Source: Spinacia oleracea
Lineage: Eukaryota > Streptophyta > Magnoliopsida > Caryophyllales > Amaranthaceae
Direction of reading: 5' to 3'
DNA: 64,000 nt
NCBI RefSeq assembly: GCF_020520425.1
Contig: NC_079491.1
Location: 25,039,449 to 25,103,448 of the forward strand
The notes beneath the pieces are model-generated. The model was not told the DNA's origin. It worked only from the letters and a program-made list of their open reading frames with translations, and did no database searches. Numbering within the stretch: the first letter of the stretch is position 1; every line of letters begins with the position of its first letter. This document shows, piece after piece, positions 47,814 through 58,193 of this stretch. The position numbers were made by a program, and so were the translations under genes.

Positions 47814-48831
47814 TTTCAAATCACACAAGGTCATATGTTAGTGTTTAAGTTGTTTTTGATTTAAAATAAATATTTTAAAAAGAAATACCCATGGTCACAC
47901 CTCTAGGAATCAAATCAAATATAACGATTAAGAACATATAATTAAAGATTTAAGCTTAATTTTTATACATTGAAACTCAACTTTTATTCATTGAAGCGCG
48001 ACATTTATTCATTTTCAAGTTTTATACATTTTAATTTACCCCACAATAAGATAACTAGAAAAATGTGGTAAAAAAAATTAAAAACTAGCTAAAACGATAA
48101 CAATTGTTCAATGTAAGATTCAAACCCTGGTTCCCTAACATGTATCTTTTAGACTTTACTACTGCTCCATTAACTAATTTGTGTTATCTAATGGAATGAA
48201 TAAATATTTAAATATTCCACTTCCCTCATATTTCCTCTCTCCTCCCCGCGGATTATTCCAACACATCGAGACAACTGTGGCCAACCACCCCCTTTCCTGA
48301 CCACCCTGAATTGTTTCCCCTCCCTTACCTAACGCCGACCACCTTCTCTGGCGTCCAGCGCCATCAAAGTCGCCCCTCCTCTCACCCCACTCCCCCTCCC
48401 TGACCACCTTCAATGTGTTCGGATCCCGTCGCCGACAACCTCCCTTTCGCCTCTCCCCCTCCACCGCCCCCTCCCCTTTTCTCCACAACTTCCGGTCCTC
48501 CTTTTTCTTTTGTCCGCCGATCTCCGACCACCGGTTCTTGATGTGGTGTTTTGGGCCGGCAGAGGGGCTGTAGGATGGGTTTGCGCAACTTATTTAATTA
48601 TCTAAAAATAATTAATTATTAAGCTAATTAGGTTTTAATTAGTTAATTTGATAAGTAAGTATTATTTCAATTTTTTTTAGAAAATAATTTCACATTTTAT
48701 AAATTCATTTTACATTTAGCAATAATAAAGAATGAAAAAAAAAGACAGGGACCAAAAAAAATAAGCCGACCATAATACGACAAGTGGACAATTATGGTGA
48801 TTCTCAACAGGAGGACCACCCTAGACACATC
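47814..48831. other. Repeat-flanking DNA, no gene
   Basis: AT-rich. 47,965-48,040 is an inverted, diverged copy of the segment at 47,466-47,535, so the tandem repeat family also occurs in reverse here. 48,180-48,560 is C-rich on the plus strand; the Gly/Arg-rich open frames opposite are low complexity. No supported gene. Confidence 0.5.
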
Positions 48832-50309
48832 TGTAGACACCTACTTTTGTCCCCATTCCCGAAAGGGAAGGTCCGATGATGAGAACATAAAATCTCCACT
48901 TGGCAACGCATCTCCTATAAAATAACGAATCTCGATCACCCTTTTCATTTCACCCAAAACTGCTATTTATAGAAACCTGCTAAAAATAGTAACTGCCGTA
49001 ACGGGTAGTTGCTAAAAGTGGCAAAACATAAAAGATAGAAACCTGTCAGAATTAGGTGTTGCACTCCAACATAAATCCTAAAAGAGATAGAACTTGCAAG
49101 AGGAATCCTATTCCTAGTATAATTCGAAAATAAGAGTTACGTATTGATTAAAATCCTAACGAACCTAGAGTTTGTAACGGGCCCAGACGCATTCCGTCAT
49201 AAAGTTAATACGCACTAAAAGACTCGGATAAGTCTCAAAGACTCCGTATTCCAAGAGTCCAAACCTGACAAGAAAATACGGCCCAGACCCTATTTTCAAC
49301 GCCTGGCTCTGGGCGCCGAAATCTTCGGCGCCCAGCCCTGGGCGCTGAAATTACCTGGGTACGTATTCTCTCCTAATTCTTCTTGGATTAGAGCTCTAAA
49401 ATTCTATCTTTCCACAAACTCTTCCCTATAAATACAGCCCCAAATTCGACGTGAAAAGACACAACACACAATTCATATTCTGAGTATTGACTCCAACCCC
49501 TAAGCCTAAGCCTCACGCTGCGAAATTGATCCCGCGTTCTGTCGCAATTGATCCAAAAATCGAACAGAACGTATCCTGTCCCTTGTAGCTGAAGAATTAA
49601 GCCCGGAAACTTGAGATTCGTTAAATAAAAGGAGAAATAGCAAAGCCAAAGTGGTTAGTTTTCTGAGAACCATGACGCACCTCTCAAGGGTGCGTCGTAA
49701 TGTGTCCCTTCGCATGATTTAATCGCTTTCCTCGCCCTCTTATAAAACTGTTAAACTATTAAATCTGATTGTTCTATCACGCCTAATAAAGATAATATCT
49801 GGGGCAATTGAACTATCATGCCAGGTCCCTTAAATCAATCTAAACAAGATAATCACGATCGATCTAGTACTATGTGTTGCATATTGCTAAAATCAATTCA
49901 GATTAGTTTAATAGTTAACGCATGTCCCTTCAATTATTTATGCTGAGCGAGTAAGGATATCCTGCCTCTGGAGTTATCGAAGAGCGAGTACTCCTCTCGG
50001 TAGTTACAGTCCCCCGAACCCTCAATCTCTACCTTGCGGGTGTACGTTGAGAGATCCCCACACCAGGGATCACAAGGGAACCTATGGCCGTCGTGGTCAA
50101 ACATAATTGCACTCCCTTTATGTCACGATAACCGGATTTTGTCAGTTTTTCTCATTGTCGTTAAAAACTGAATGGCGACTCCTATATTACTAGTCAATTG
50201 GGTGTAAACTCACAGGAAATCCAATTACACTTGATTTGACAAAAAGAAACGTCACGCCCACGAGGGACAAGGTCACGCATTAGCCTCGTGCTTTTTCGAC
50301 CCCCTCACA
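48832..50309 (+). repeat. Solo LTR of the Tat family
   Basis: A complete LTR, TGTAGACACC...CCCCTCACA, 1478 bp, flanked by a perfect 5-bp TSD ACATC (48,827-48,831 and 50,310-50,314). No internal domain: the usual result of LTR-LTR recombination. TATA box at 49,427-49,434, double GGCGC motif at 49,293-49,350. Visibly more diverged from the 2052/46,309 LTRs than those are from each other, so an older insertion. Confidence 0.93.
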
Positions 50310-50504
50310 ACATCCAATCGTCCTAGCCAATTGTATGTGGTCCTTTTCATCGAGCTTAATATATGTGATAGTGAAAAATGATATTCTAGCACATTTATAA
50401 GGTGTATGGCTTATTCATTTATTTTCATTTTTTTTTAATTCTAGCTACTAGATGCTACTCCACTACTGTGAACACGTTGGGTAGGGAATAGTAGTAGTAT
50501 TACA

Positions 50505-50774
50505 GCAAAATATGGTTTATACACCCGGGTGCACAATGCTCATTGTGCACCCTGTTTTACAAAGAACATATAGTTCAAATACAAAGAACATATTGTTCAT
50601 ACTCAAAGAACATATAGCCAATGAACATATAGTTCAAATCCATAGAACATATAGTTTAAATATTTCACTAGTACATGTACATTGAAATCGTTCTCAATGT
50701 TCATTAGATTTTCAATAAATGTTCAACAAGGTGCACGATGAGCACTGTGCACCCGGGTGTATAATCCAAATTGC
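50505..50774. mobile_element. MITE with GTGCACC-rich terminal inverted repeats, 270 bp
   Basis: Terminal inverted repeats of about 45 bp (50,505-50,551 and 50,730-50,774), both containing ATACACCCGGGTGCACA and TGCTCAT. Flanks GTATTACA / GTATTATA could be an imperfect 8-bp TSD, which would fit hAT, but the exact ends are uncertain. Internally AGAACATATAGTTCAAAT-like units repeat about four times. No ORF. The first 22 bp recur at 51,071-51,092. Confidence 0.75.
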
Positions 50775-50885
50775 GGTATTATAGATAGGATTTAAATTAC
50801 TCCGTAGCTTATTCTGAAGGAGTACATTGTGCTAAACGTGCATTACAAAATTATAATTTTATGGGCTGTTTTCCCTAAACCTACC

Positions 50886-51070
50886 ACATTATAGTCGGTA
50901 GTTTAGTCGGTAAATTTTACCGACGGTTTTCTAGTTGGAATTTACTCAATTACCGATCAGGGTAATAACGACGAACCTTTACCGACCATTTTCGTTCGGA
51001 AAAGTGTTTACCGACTATTTTCATCCTTTTACCGATTGAAAATGACGGCAGAAAAAACCCGGTTTTCTTG
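50886..51070 (-). mobile_element. CACTA end remnant
   Basis: Several ACCGAC/GTCGGT motifs in both orientations (for example AGTCGGTAAATTTTACCGAC) followed by AACCCGGTTTTCTTG. Read on the minus strand this resembles a plant CACTA end CACTACAAGAAAACCGGG missing its first five bases. Only the subterminal zone survives. A different CACTA family from the one at 4513. Confidence 0.5.
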
Positions 51071-51092
51071 CAAAATATGGTTTATACACCCA
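51071..51092. repeat. Second copy of the MITE left tip
   Basis: 22 bp matching 50,506-50,527, ending at the poly-T run. Only the tip is present. Confidence 0.6.
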
Positions 51093-52325
51093 GTTTTTTT
51101 TTTTTTTTTACATAGGTTTAATTGGCAAAATTTAAAGAGTTTACACACTGTTACAAACTACAAGTTACAGAGAAAGAAAATCTACCAGGAACATTAGAAA
51201 CACTTACAAAACTTACATAACAAACTAAAAAGAAACCATTAAAGGCCGAAAGGAAGCATTCTCTTCTTCGGTGAACCCGTGATTTTCGACACCATTTTGT
51301 TTACAACGCTAAAGAGTGTTTAGCGTGCCAAATCCCTTGTATCTCCTTATAGTAGAGTAAGTCGGAGTAGATATTTGAGAGACCCATTTAAATACTTATG
51401 GAACTTAGAAACCAACGAAAGGAGATGAAGAGTAGTAACGCCACAAATTGGGTTCAAAGAGCTTGTGATAATCTCACAAGCAACATGAGTCACTAAATAG
51501 TTAAAGGAATCGGTAACTGTGCTATGAATCCCCAAAAAATAGGGAGCAACGTTCAAATAGAAGATATTTGAAAGCGTTGAGAAACTTGCTCATCGCTAAC
51601 CTAAATTGAGAATGAACCAAAGTCAATCTCAATGACCAAACTACAACCCAAACCCATGAACCCCAAGACCCCTTCCACACACATCTCCTAATCTCGGCCT
51701 AAACCCTCCAAGACCACTACTAAAGGCAAATGAATATTCCTTGCCAAGACCCAACATGACACCTCCTCCAAAATCCACACTCAAAACTTCACAGGAAGAA
51801 GGAACTTCAAATTTTATTACTTATCTACACCTATTCATTAAACCCAATTTGACTACATCAAACATCCGATTTGAAAAATCCCACATAGAACCTCCAAACA
51901 TACCAGACATATTTGAAAACCACAACTTCATAACAAAAACAACAACCTCATATGGGTACCAACACACCAAATAAAAGAGAAACCAAACAACAACACCCTA
52001 CAACATCATCATGGTAGAATGATCCATCAAGGAAAATAACTAACAACTTGTGGTCTAGACAATCAAAAGAGGATAACACTTCCTAAACCACAACAATTTA
52101 AACTATCTAGAAAAAAATAATGATATACTTCTACAAGTCTACTACTTAGGCTTGCAGAAATTAGAAACAGGGAAGAGAACCACTTACAAAACCGGACAAT
52201 CGATTGAAGCCTCGAAATCGGGCAGAATACCAAGCCATAAACCATCATTGTATCTTCACGTACCTTTACCGTCAAAACTCCACCTTTTCAGAGACCTCTT
52301 GACGACGGCAATAAGACGAGCCATG
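51093..52325 (-). mobile_element. Antisense poly(A)-tailed retrosequence, unidentified
   Basis: A poly-T run at 51,095-51,109 followed by sequence that, read on the minus strand, ends TTTGCCAATTAAACCTATGT and a poly(A) tail, in the manner of plant LINE 3' ends or processed transcripts. On the minus strand a start MARLIAVVKRSLKRW lies near 52,324, then stops appear. No RT or endonuclease motif. It could be a short LINE derivative or a processed pseudogene; I do not recognise it. Confidence 0.4.
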
Positions 52326-52333
52326 ATGTGAAA

Positions 52334-52845
52334 TGTTAGGTTATGAACAATCCAATGTCATGTTGAATAAATCATAAATGCCAGAATCCAAATTAATCGC
52401 ACTTAGTCAATTAGCATAATTTAGTCTACATACTTCATGATGCGTGCCTTCCCTAGATGCATGCTCCCGAACCGAACAAGAACAAGTTAGAATGCCAAAC
52501 GTCGAAACTCCGTAGTAAGTCCACAGTACGTTCGGATCCGCCTTAGATCATACCAACTAGGATATAAAATAAGGTTTATGATTTCCGGATCTCACTTTTA
52601 GGTTATAGGCAAAGTATGTTGTATTGATGTGTTTAATTCATGATCATAGGCCATTTATTTATAGGAAAATAGGAAAACCCTAGAAGCCAAAATCCTAGCG
52701 TATTTTAGGCAGTTTTAGGAAAATCCCCAAACCCTAAAGACTCTAGGGAAGCCGGCTGCTTTGGTCAGCCCTTGCACGCAATGCGCCAGCAGCACAGGCC
52801 CAAGCGCTAGGCAAAACAGCGCTGGCCCATGCGCTAGGAACAACA
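52334..52845 (-). repeat. Copia LTR fragment related to the nested copia family
   Basis: Starts TGTTAGGTTATGAACA and keeps the order of landmarks seen at 35,346 (GCGTGCCTTCCCTAG, CCCGAACCGAACAAGAACAAG, CCACAG..CG, CGGATCCGCC) with clear divergence. It breaks off near the LINE 5' end. A truncated LTR of a sister subfamily; no internal domain attached. Confidence 0.65.
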
Positions 52846-52855
52846 TAATGAAAAG

Positions 52856-53596
52856 GTGCATAAGAGATTTGGGGACCAGTGGTCATGGTGTTGTAACTAT
52901 GCTCATTCTCCTAAGGGGAGAATTTGGGTAGGTTGGAAAGCTGCTGACATTGACTTGCAAGTTCTTACTAGTTCATCTCAAACTGTTCATTGTTGGATAA
53001 AGACTAAGGATCATAGGTTTGCTTCTTTCTTTACTGCTGTGTATGGCTTGCATAGTGTAGGCCATAGGCAAGCATTGTGGAGTAAGCTGGTTCTTCTTAG
53101 CCAAAGCATTAAGAGTAGTCCTTGGGTGGTTGCAGGTGATTTCAACTCTATTCTCTACTCAGGTGATAGGATTAATGGCAATCTTGTGACCAATGTAGAA
53201 ACTAGAGATTTTCTTTAGTGTATTTCTGATTGTGATTTGAATGAACTGCAAAGTTCTGGTTGGTTCTTTTCCTGGTCTAGTAAGGGTACTGATGACCCTA
53301 GGGTTTGGAGTAGGATAGATAGAGTATTTCGGAATATGAAATGGATGGATACTTATGCTGGAATATCCACCAAGTATTTGAATCCTTCTTTGTCTAATCA
53401 TTCCCCTATTGATATACCCTGTGTTGAGAACACCACTACTGGTGGGAGGCCTTTTAAGTTCATGAACTACTTGGCAGATCATAGTTCTTTTGAGGGGATT
53501 GTGACTGAATGTTGGCAGATTGAGGATAGGGGTAGGCCTATAGCTCAGGTGTGGTATAAGCTGAACAAAATTAAGACTAGGTTGAAAACTTTGCAT
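52856..53596 (+). pseudogene. LINE endonuclease domain (partial)
   Basis: Apurinic-type endonuclease/exonuclease/phosphatase fold. Visible motifs: WVVAGDFNSIL (catalytic Asp/Asn), WSRIDRVF and SNHSPI near the C-terminus (the usual SDHSP with Asn for Asp, a likely loss of the catalytic Asp). The N-terminal WNVRGL part is missing. An in-frame stop at 53,216-53,218 splits the domain. In a live element it nicks the target DNA to prime reverse transcription. Confidence 0.85.
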
Positions 53597-53762
53597 CGGT
53601 GGCGGAGCCACGGACCTCTTTGAGGGGTCCTTGACCCCACTTGAATTTTTTTCTTTTTTTTATAGTTAAAATTTCAATTTTTTTAAAAAAATAATTTTAG
53701 TGAAATTTTCATCAATTTTTAAATAGTGACCCCGCTATCTCGAATTTCTGGATCTGCTACTG
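53597..53762. mobile_element. hAT-type MITE inserted in the LINE
   Basis: 166 bp with imperfect 15-bp ends CGGTGGCGGAGCCAC and CTGGATCTGCTACTG (reverse complements with four mismatches), flanked by a perfect 8-bp TSD CTTTGCAT (53,589-53,596; 53,763-53,770). 8-bp TSDs and a C(A/G)GTGGCGGA start mark hAT elements. No coding capacity. MITE plus one TSD adds 174 bp, a multiple of three. Confidence 0.9.
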
Positions 53763-53868
53763 CTTTGCATAAGAAGGAGTTCTCTCATATTACAGAAAAG
53801 ATTGAGCAATTCAGGAAAGATCAATTGATACTCTGCAGAATCAGCTGAGAACTGGTAGTAGCCCTCAC

Positions 53869-55208
53869 ATGTTTGCTGCTGAAAAAGATTTGACATGTAA
53901 TCTCAAGAAGTGGTTACACATTGAGGAGCAAGCCCTCCAGCAAAAGTCTAGAGTTCAGTGGATGAAGGTGGGTGACTCAAACCATAGTTTTTTCTATGCT
54001 GCAATGAAAGAGAGATACTGCACCAACAAAATCCATATGTTACATGATGAAGGGGGAGTGGAGATTACTGACTCTGGTGTGATCCATACTAGAATTATTG
54101 ATTTTTATAAGCAATTACTTGGTTCAGCTGCTTGTTCCTTGCCTGGGTTGGACTTGCCTACTGTTAGAAATGGAGTTGTTCTTTCTGCAGAGGCTAGGGC
54201 CTTATTGTGTGCTCCTGTTCCCACTCTGGAGATTGATGAAGCTTTAGCTGGTATTGATTCTACTAACGCACCAGGTATTGATGGCTTTAACTCTTTCTTT
54301 TTCAGGAAGAGCTAGCCTATACTGAAGCATGATATTTATAAAGTTGCGTTGGATTTCTTTGCTTCTGGATTTTCGTATGGCAAATTTAACTGCACTACAG
54401 TGACCCTGGTCCCTAAAATCCCATGTCCTACCTCTGTTGCTCATTCTAGGCCTATAGCTTGGTGTTCTACCATGTACAAAACAGTTAAAATCTTAACTGC
54501 TCGTTTGCAAAAAGTGGTTTCTGAAGTTGTTTCTGAATACCAGGCTGGGTTTGTTCCTGGTAGGAGTATCTCTGATAATATCATTGTTGCCACTGAGTTG
54601 ATCAGGGGTTACAATAGGGATCATATGTCCCCTAGATGTATGGTTAAGGTGGATCTAAGGAAGGCCTATGATTCTGTTGAGTGGCATTTCCTCTCTATGG
54701 TTTTGCAAGAACTTGGTTTCCTTTCTCAGTTCATCCATTGGATCCATGCTTGTGTCACTTCTGTGAGCTATTATATCCTTGTAAATGGGAAGCCCTTGCC
54801 TCCTTTTCCTGCCAAGAAAGGGTTAAGACAGGGTGACCCTCTCTCCCCTTTCTTATTTGCTATCTGTATGGAGTATTTGAGCAAGTGTATGAAAAAACTT
54901 ACTGACAACCATGATTTCAATTTTCATCCTAAGTGTGAAAATGTGAAACTGACTCATCTTATGTTTGCTGATGACTTACTTCTCTTTGCCAGAGGAGATC
55001 TTGTTTCACTTCAGCTTCTATTAAAGCTTTCACTTGCTTTTCTAAAGCTTCTGGTCTAGAAGCCAATATAAAGAAAACTGAGGTTTATTTCTCCGGGGTT
55101 CCTCCTTGGGAGAAAGAAGCTATCATGGCCTCTCTTGGCATCTCCAAAGGTTCTTTGCCTTTTAGATACTTGGGTGTTCCACTGTCTAGTTCTAAACTCA
55201 CAATCAGT
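53869..55208 (+). pseudogene. LINE reverse transcriptase domain
   Basis: RT motifs in order: NAPGIDGFN (about 54,270), LVPKIPCPT, RPIAWCSTMYK, QAGFVPGRSISDNI (about 54,545), VKVDLRKAYDSVEW (about 54,645), KKGLRQGDPLSPFLF (about 54,820) and the catalytic LMFADDLLLF (about 54,960). The FADD box is intact, but the domain is crossed by a stop at 54,313-54,315 and a frame change near 55,020. It would copy LINE RNA at the nicked target. Confidence 0.9.
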
Positions 55209-55244
55209 TAATGCAACCCTCTTATTGACAAGTTTCATGCTAGA

Positions 55245-56088
55245 GTGTCTTCTTTGGTTGTAAAGAAGTTGTACTATGCTGGTAGGTTGCAGTTGGTTAA
55301 GGTTATACTCTTTAGCCTTCAAACATATTGGAGCCAAATATTTATGCTGCCTAAGAAGGTCATGAGAGAACTTGAAAGGATCTGCAGGACTTATCTGTGG
55401 ACTGGTGACACAAAAACATCTAGGAAAGCTCCTATTGCTTGGGATTATGTCTGCAGACCAAGAGTTGCTGGTGGTCAAAATGTAAAAAACTTCCACACTT
55501 GGAACAATGCTGCTATTCTGAAGCTTCTGTGGGCTTTGGCTTTTAAACCTGATGCTCTTTGGGTTAAATGGGTGAATGCTTACTATATTAAAGGTAAAGA
55601 TTTGTTTTCTATGGCCTTGCCTGGTACTGCTTCTTGGATTCTCAAAAAGATTTGGGGTAGTAGAGAAGTTTTGGAGAGTGACCCTGTGTGTAGACAGATC
55701 TTATTTTCTGATAGTTACTCAATTAGGAAAATGTATTAAGGTTTGCTTGGTCAGTTTTCTAAGGTTCAATGGAGGAGGGTCTTGTGCAACAGTTCTGCTA
55801 GTCCTAAAAGTTTGTTTGTTCTCTAGCTTGCAATTCAAGGTAGACTGCCTACCAAGTCAGAATCAAGAGAAAATGGTTCAGTTTGCAATCAAAATGAGTA
55901 AGAAGACCACTGTTGTGAGCACGTTGTTTATTGTTGGGTTTGCTGAAATTGTGTATGGACTGTGGCTACAGAGGAATCAAAGGGTGTTTGCTGGTCACAC
56001 TCAAACTGCTGATCAGAATAGTAAAGAAGCAATTTTCCGAGTTGCCTGTAGATGCAGGGATTCTGACTTACACTTACTGTTGTATTAA
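55245..56088 (+). pseudogene. LINE C-terminal region with RT zinc-binding remnant
   Basis: Follows the RT: LYYAGRLQLVKVIL and YLWTG (connector region typical of plant L1), then WRRVLCNSSASPK and LAIQGRLPTKS (zf-RVT type), then GFAEIVYGLWLQRNQRVF, the usual plant L1 C-terminus. The pieces lie in different frames with stops between them. Confidence 0.8.
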
Positions 56089-56227
56089 TCTTGTCTAGGC
56101 AGGTTGGGTTTTAGTTGTTTGTTTGTGTTCCTGTTGGGGACCTTGTGTTTAGGTTTTGTTGCCTGTAAACTCTTGAGCTGCTGCTCTTTTCCTTTTGGTA
56201 ATATAATCTTTATTTGCCAAAAAAAAA

Positions 56228-56402
56228 CACGTATTTCCACTTTGAGACTAGCGACGACGTACAACTTTTTCCCACTGATCGTAGTTCGAAGCCCCTCGTA
56301 ATATGACGGCGTAATCTCAATACTCGGACCATCACCCGATCCTAAGTAGTAATCAAGAATAGATGTGCTGTGAACTGTGGATACCTCATCATCCTTGCCC
56401 AT
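56228..56402 (-). pseudogene. Unidentified coding-like segment ending at the LINE A tail
   Basis: On the minus strand an ATG in good context (CAACCATGGGC) at 56,402 opens 58 codons starting MGKDDEVSTVHSTSILDYYL, staying open exactly to the LINE border. Beyond it the frame runs into LINE sequence. Composition is protein-like, not low complexity. It could be the 5' part of a host gene cut off by the LINE. I do not recognise the protein. Confidence 0.35.
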
Positions 56403-56781
56403 GGTTGAAACACACAAAAAAGCTCACGTCTGTCTCACAATCAATGTGACTGCAAAAAGGGGAAAAAATATATCTCGTTTGCTAGCAATCAAATGTGACC
56501 ATAAGAAAGTCTCTCAATTTTTCTCGCTGCCAATGTGACTGCGCTCCTCAATTCTTATTGCGGAAAAAAAATTAAAGTTTTAACCTAATCTCATGATATC
56601 ATGACAAATAATTTATAACCTCTGTTATTCTCATTAATTCACTTCGTGTATATATATATAATTCACGTCAAATTAAGAACATACTACGTACTACGTAGAA
56701 AGTACTACGGATCAAGTAGTATTTACGGAGCACGCAGTAATAAAACTTTAATGTAATTGGAGGGAATTGCATTTTTTTAAA

Positions 56782-56787
<6 letters not shown>
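56403..56787. other. Intergenic AT-rich DNA
   Basis: No ORF or repeat recognised apart from a duplicated AATGTGACTGC motif (56,441 and 56,532). A short TA run at 56,649. Confidence 0.4.
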
Positions 56788-56826
<39 letters not shown>

Positions 56827-56990
56827 GTTCTACTACGAGGAGTTCCCACCGCCTTCGGCGAGTGGACTAATCTCGCGCGGGAGATTGCATGGGTACCTCG
56901 ATGGGCAGCATCCCTCCCAGTTGAGATTTTTTCCATTCCCAAGTCTCGAACCCGAGCAAGAGGCCCTTAACCACTCATGCCAACCTCAAT
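56788..56990 (-). mobile_element. tRNA-derived SINE
   Basis: Read on the minus strand the element starts near 56,990 with GAGGTTGGCATGAGTGGTTA. It has an RNA polymerase III A box (TGGCATGAGTGG, 56,982-56,971) and B box (GGGTTCGAGAC, 56,953-56,943), spaced as in tRNA genes, then a unique body and a (TA)n tail (56,788-56,821). Possible target duplication TGATATAT on both sides. It needs LINE enzymes to move; its 3' end does not resemble the LINE nearby. Confidence 0.8.
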
Positions 56991-57564
56991 TAGTTGATAT
57001 ATTATTTATTAATATTAAAAAAGAAATCAGATTAGACCAACCTAACTATAAAAAATCAGACTAGACCAAATCATACGAGGTAAAAATAACATATCCTAGA
57101 TATGGGCGTCCCTACGTGACTATCTCCATGACTCCATCCCACAAGCCCACAAGGCCACAAGGGCATAAGGCCACAAGATAAGCAGCTGGATAATATTATA
57201 GCTTTAATTATTGTCACGGTGTCACCCAGTTCAGCTAAGTAGTCGTATTATTTTGTGCAAGAAAATGACAAGGTATGTGCCTCGGTGGGGCAACGACCTA
57301 GCTATACTCAAATTAATTATTGTGAACGTGTGCAAGTCCAACTATGATTTCAGGAATTAAACGAACCTATTAATTGAACCTTTGATCACTTTGGACTTAA
57401 TTTGGAGAAGATAGCCCTATTTGTTAATATCATCTTTATAAATAGTAAGGAGTACACGTACTCCTATTGTTTGGTTGGTTAAAGCTTGTGTACAAAGCAT
57501 GAGTGCGCGCATTATAAACTCAATTAAGCTTGTGTACAAATAGAACGTACTTGATAGCTGATAT

Positions 57565-57605
<41 letters not shown>

Positions 57606-58015
57606 AACTTCATCGTTATTATTCTGTACTTTGTGAAAATTATTAAGTACACCTGAGGAAATGACCTTGCTAATTTGCCAGACCGATCTTCAAATTTTCT
57701 AAGGGTTCCACACGTCTACAAATACATAAGATAACAAAGCATAACCAGTGCCTAGTGGATCAGTGCATGGAACAGAGATAAAGAGAGTATGATGAGATGA
57801 CAAAGTAGGCTGTTTTTATTACAACAAGGAGATGGATGGACCAGCAGTACGTGCTTAAAGACAAGTCGAGGTCAATATTATTATTGACATGTACCAACCG
57901 ACCTGCTTATTAATCCGTCCTTTTTTTTTTTTACTATGACTAATGCGAGATGTTGTTAGTTTCGTCTCAATGTGCATTTTCAAAATATTAATTTTTTATT
58001 ATAGATAATTAAAGA
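56991..58015. other. Intergenic DNA with a TA microsatellite
   Basis: No gene recognised on either strand. A (TA)n microsatellite lies at about 57,565-57,601. The segment 57,955-58,015 is loosely similar to the interior of the Stowaway element at 58,194. Confidence 0.4.
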
Positions 58016-58032
58016 TAATTATTTTGTGCATT
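58016..58032. repeat. Left TSD of SINE-like insertion, 17 bp
   Basis: TAATTATTTTGTGCATT, repeated exactly at 58,484-58,500. Length and exactness fit target-primed insertion of a SINE or LINE. Confidence 0.85.
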
Positions 58033-58191
58033 TTTTTTTTTTTTTTTTGCAAGGTAAGATGAATAGTTCTACCGGATCGGAACCCCGCACGGGTCAACCC
58101 GCCCGGGTTAGCAGGCTAGACACTTTGAGAGTGGGGGGAGTGATAAGGGGAAACCTCCCTCAAAGTGGCCCTAGGCCAAGACACACTTGGT
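58033..58191 (-). mobile_element. SINE-like retroposon in minus orientation
   Basis: A poly-T run (58,033-58,048) follows the left 17-bp TSD, so the poly(A) tail reads on the minus strand. The body ends at 58,191, just before the right TSD once the Stowaway insertion is removed, giving about 159 bp. A B-box-like GGTTCCGATCC is visible on the minus strand (near 58,075); an A box is not clear. GC-rich body with several short palindromes (GGGTCAACCCGCCCGGGTT). No ORF. Confidence 0.65.
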
Positions 58192-58193
58192 TA

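Larger units (their letters stand above)
52846..56227 (+). mobile_element. L1-type LINE, 5'-truncated and dead
   Basis: One non-LTR retrotransposon running endonuclease, linker, reverse transcriptase, RT zinc-binding region and C-terminal tail to a 9-bp A tail (56,219-56,227). The 5' end lacks ORF1 and the start of the endonuclease. Damage: stop at 53,216-53,218, hAT MITE at 53,597-53,762, frame change between 53,771 and 53,869, stop at 54,313-54,315, frame change near 55,020, stops at 55,209-55,211 and 55,737-55,739, and at least one more frame change near 55,850. No clear TSD. 3' end reads CTTTATTTGCC before the A tail, typical of plant L1. Confidence 0.88.

Noticed and set aside
48174-48588. 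Gly/Arg-rich minus-strand frames
   Set aside because: Pyrimidine-rich plus strand gives low-complexity antisense frames; no start context or homology.
50886-51070. Mutator-like or other TIR element from the ACCGAC repeats
   Set aside because: The GTCGGT/ACCGAC subterminal pattern and AACCCGGTTTTCTTG end fit a truncated CACTA end better; no long TIR pair or 9-bp TSD.
52324-56402. One host gene with exons on both sides of the LINE (start at 56,402, continuation at 52,324)
   Set aside because: The two minus-strand segments each begin with their own ATG, are separated by an LTR fragment and show no shared family; a link would be guesswork.
56940-56990. tRNA gene
   Set aside because: A and B boxes are present but no tRNA cloverleaf or 3' end; the body and tail show a SINE.
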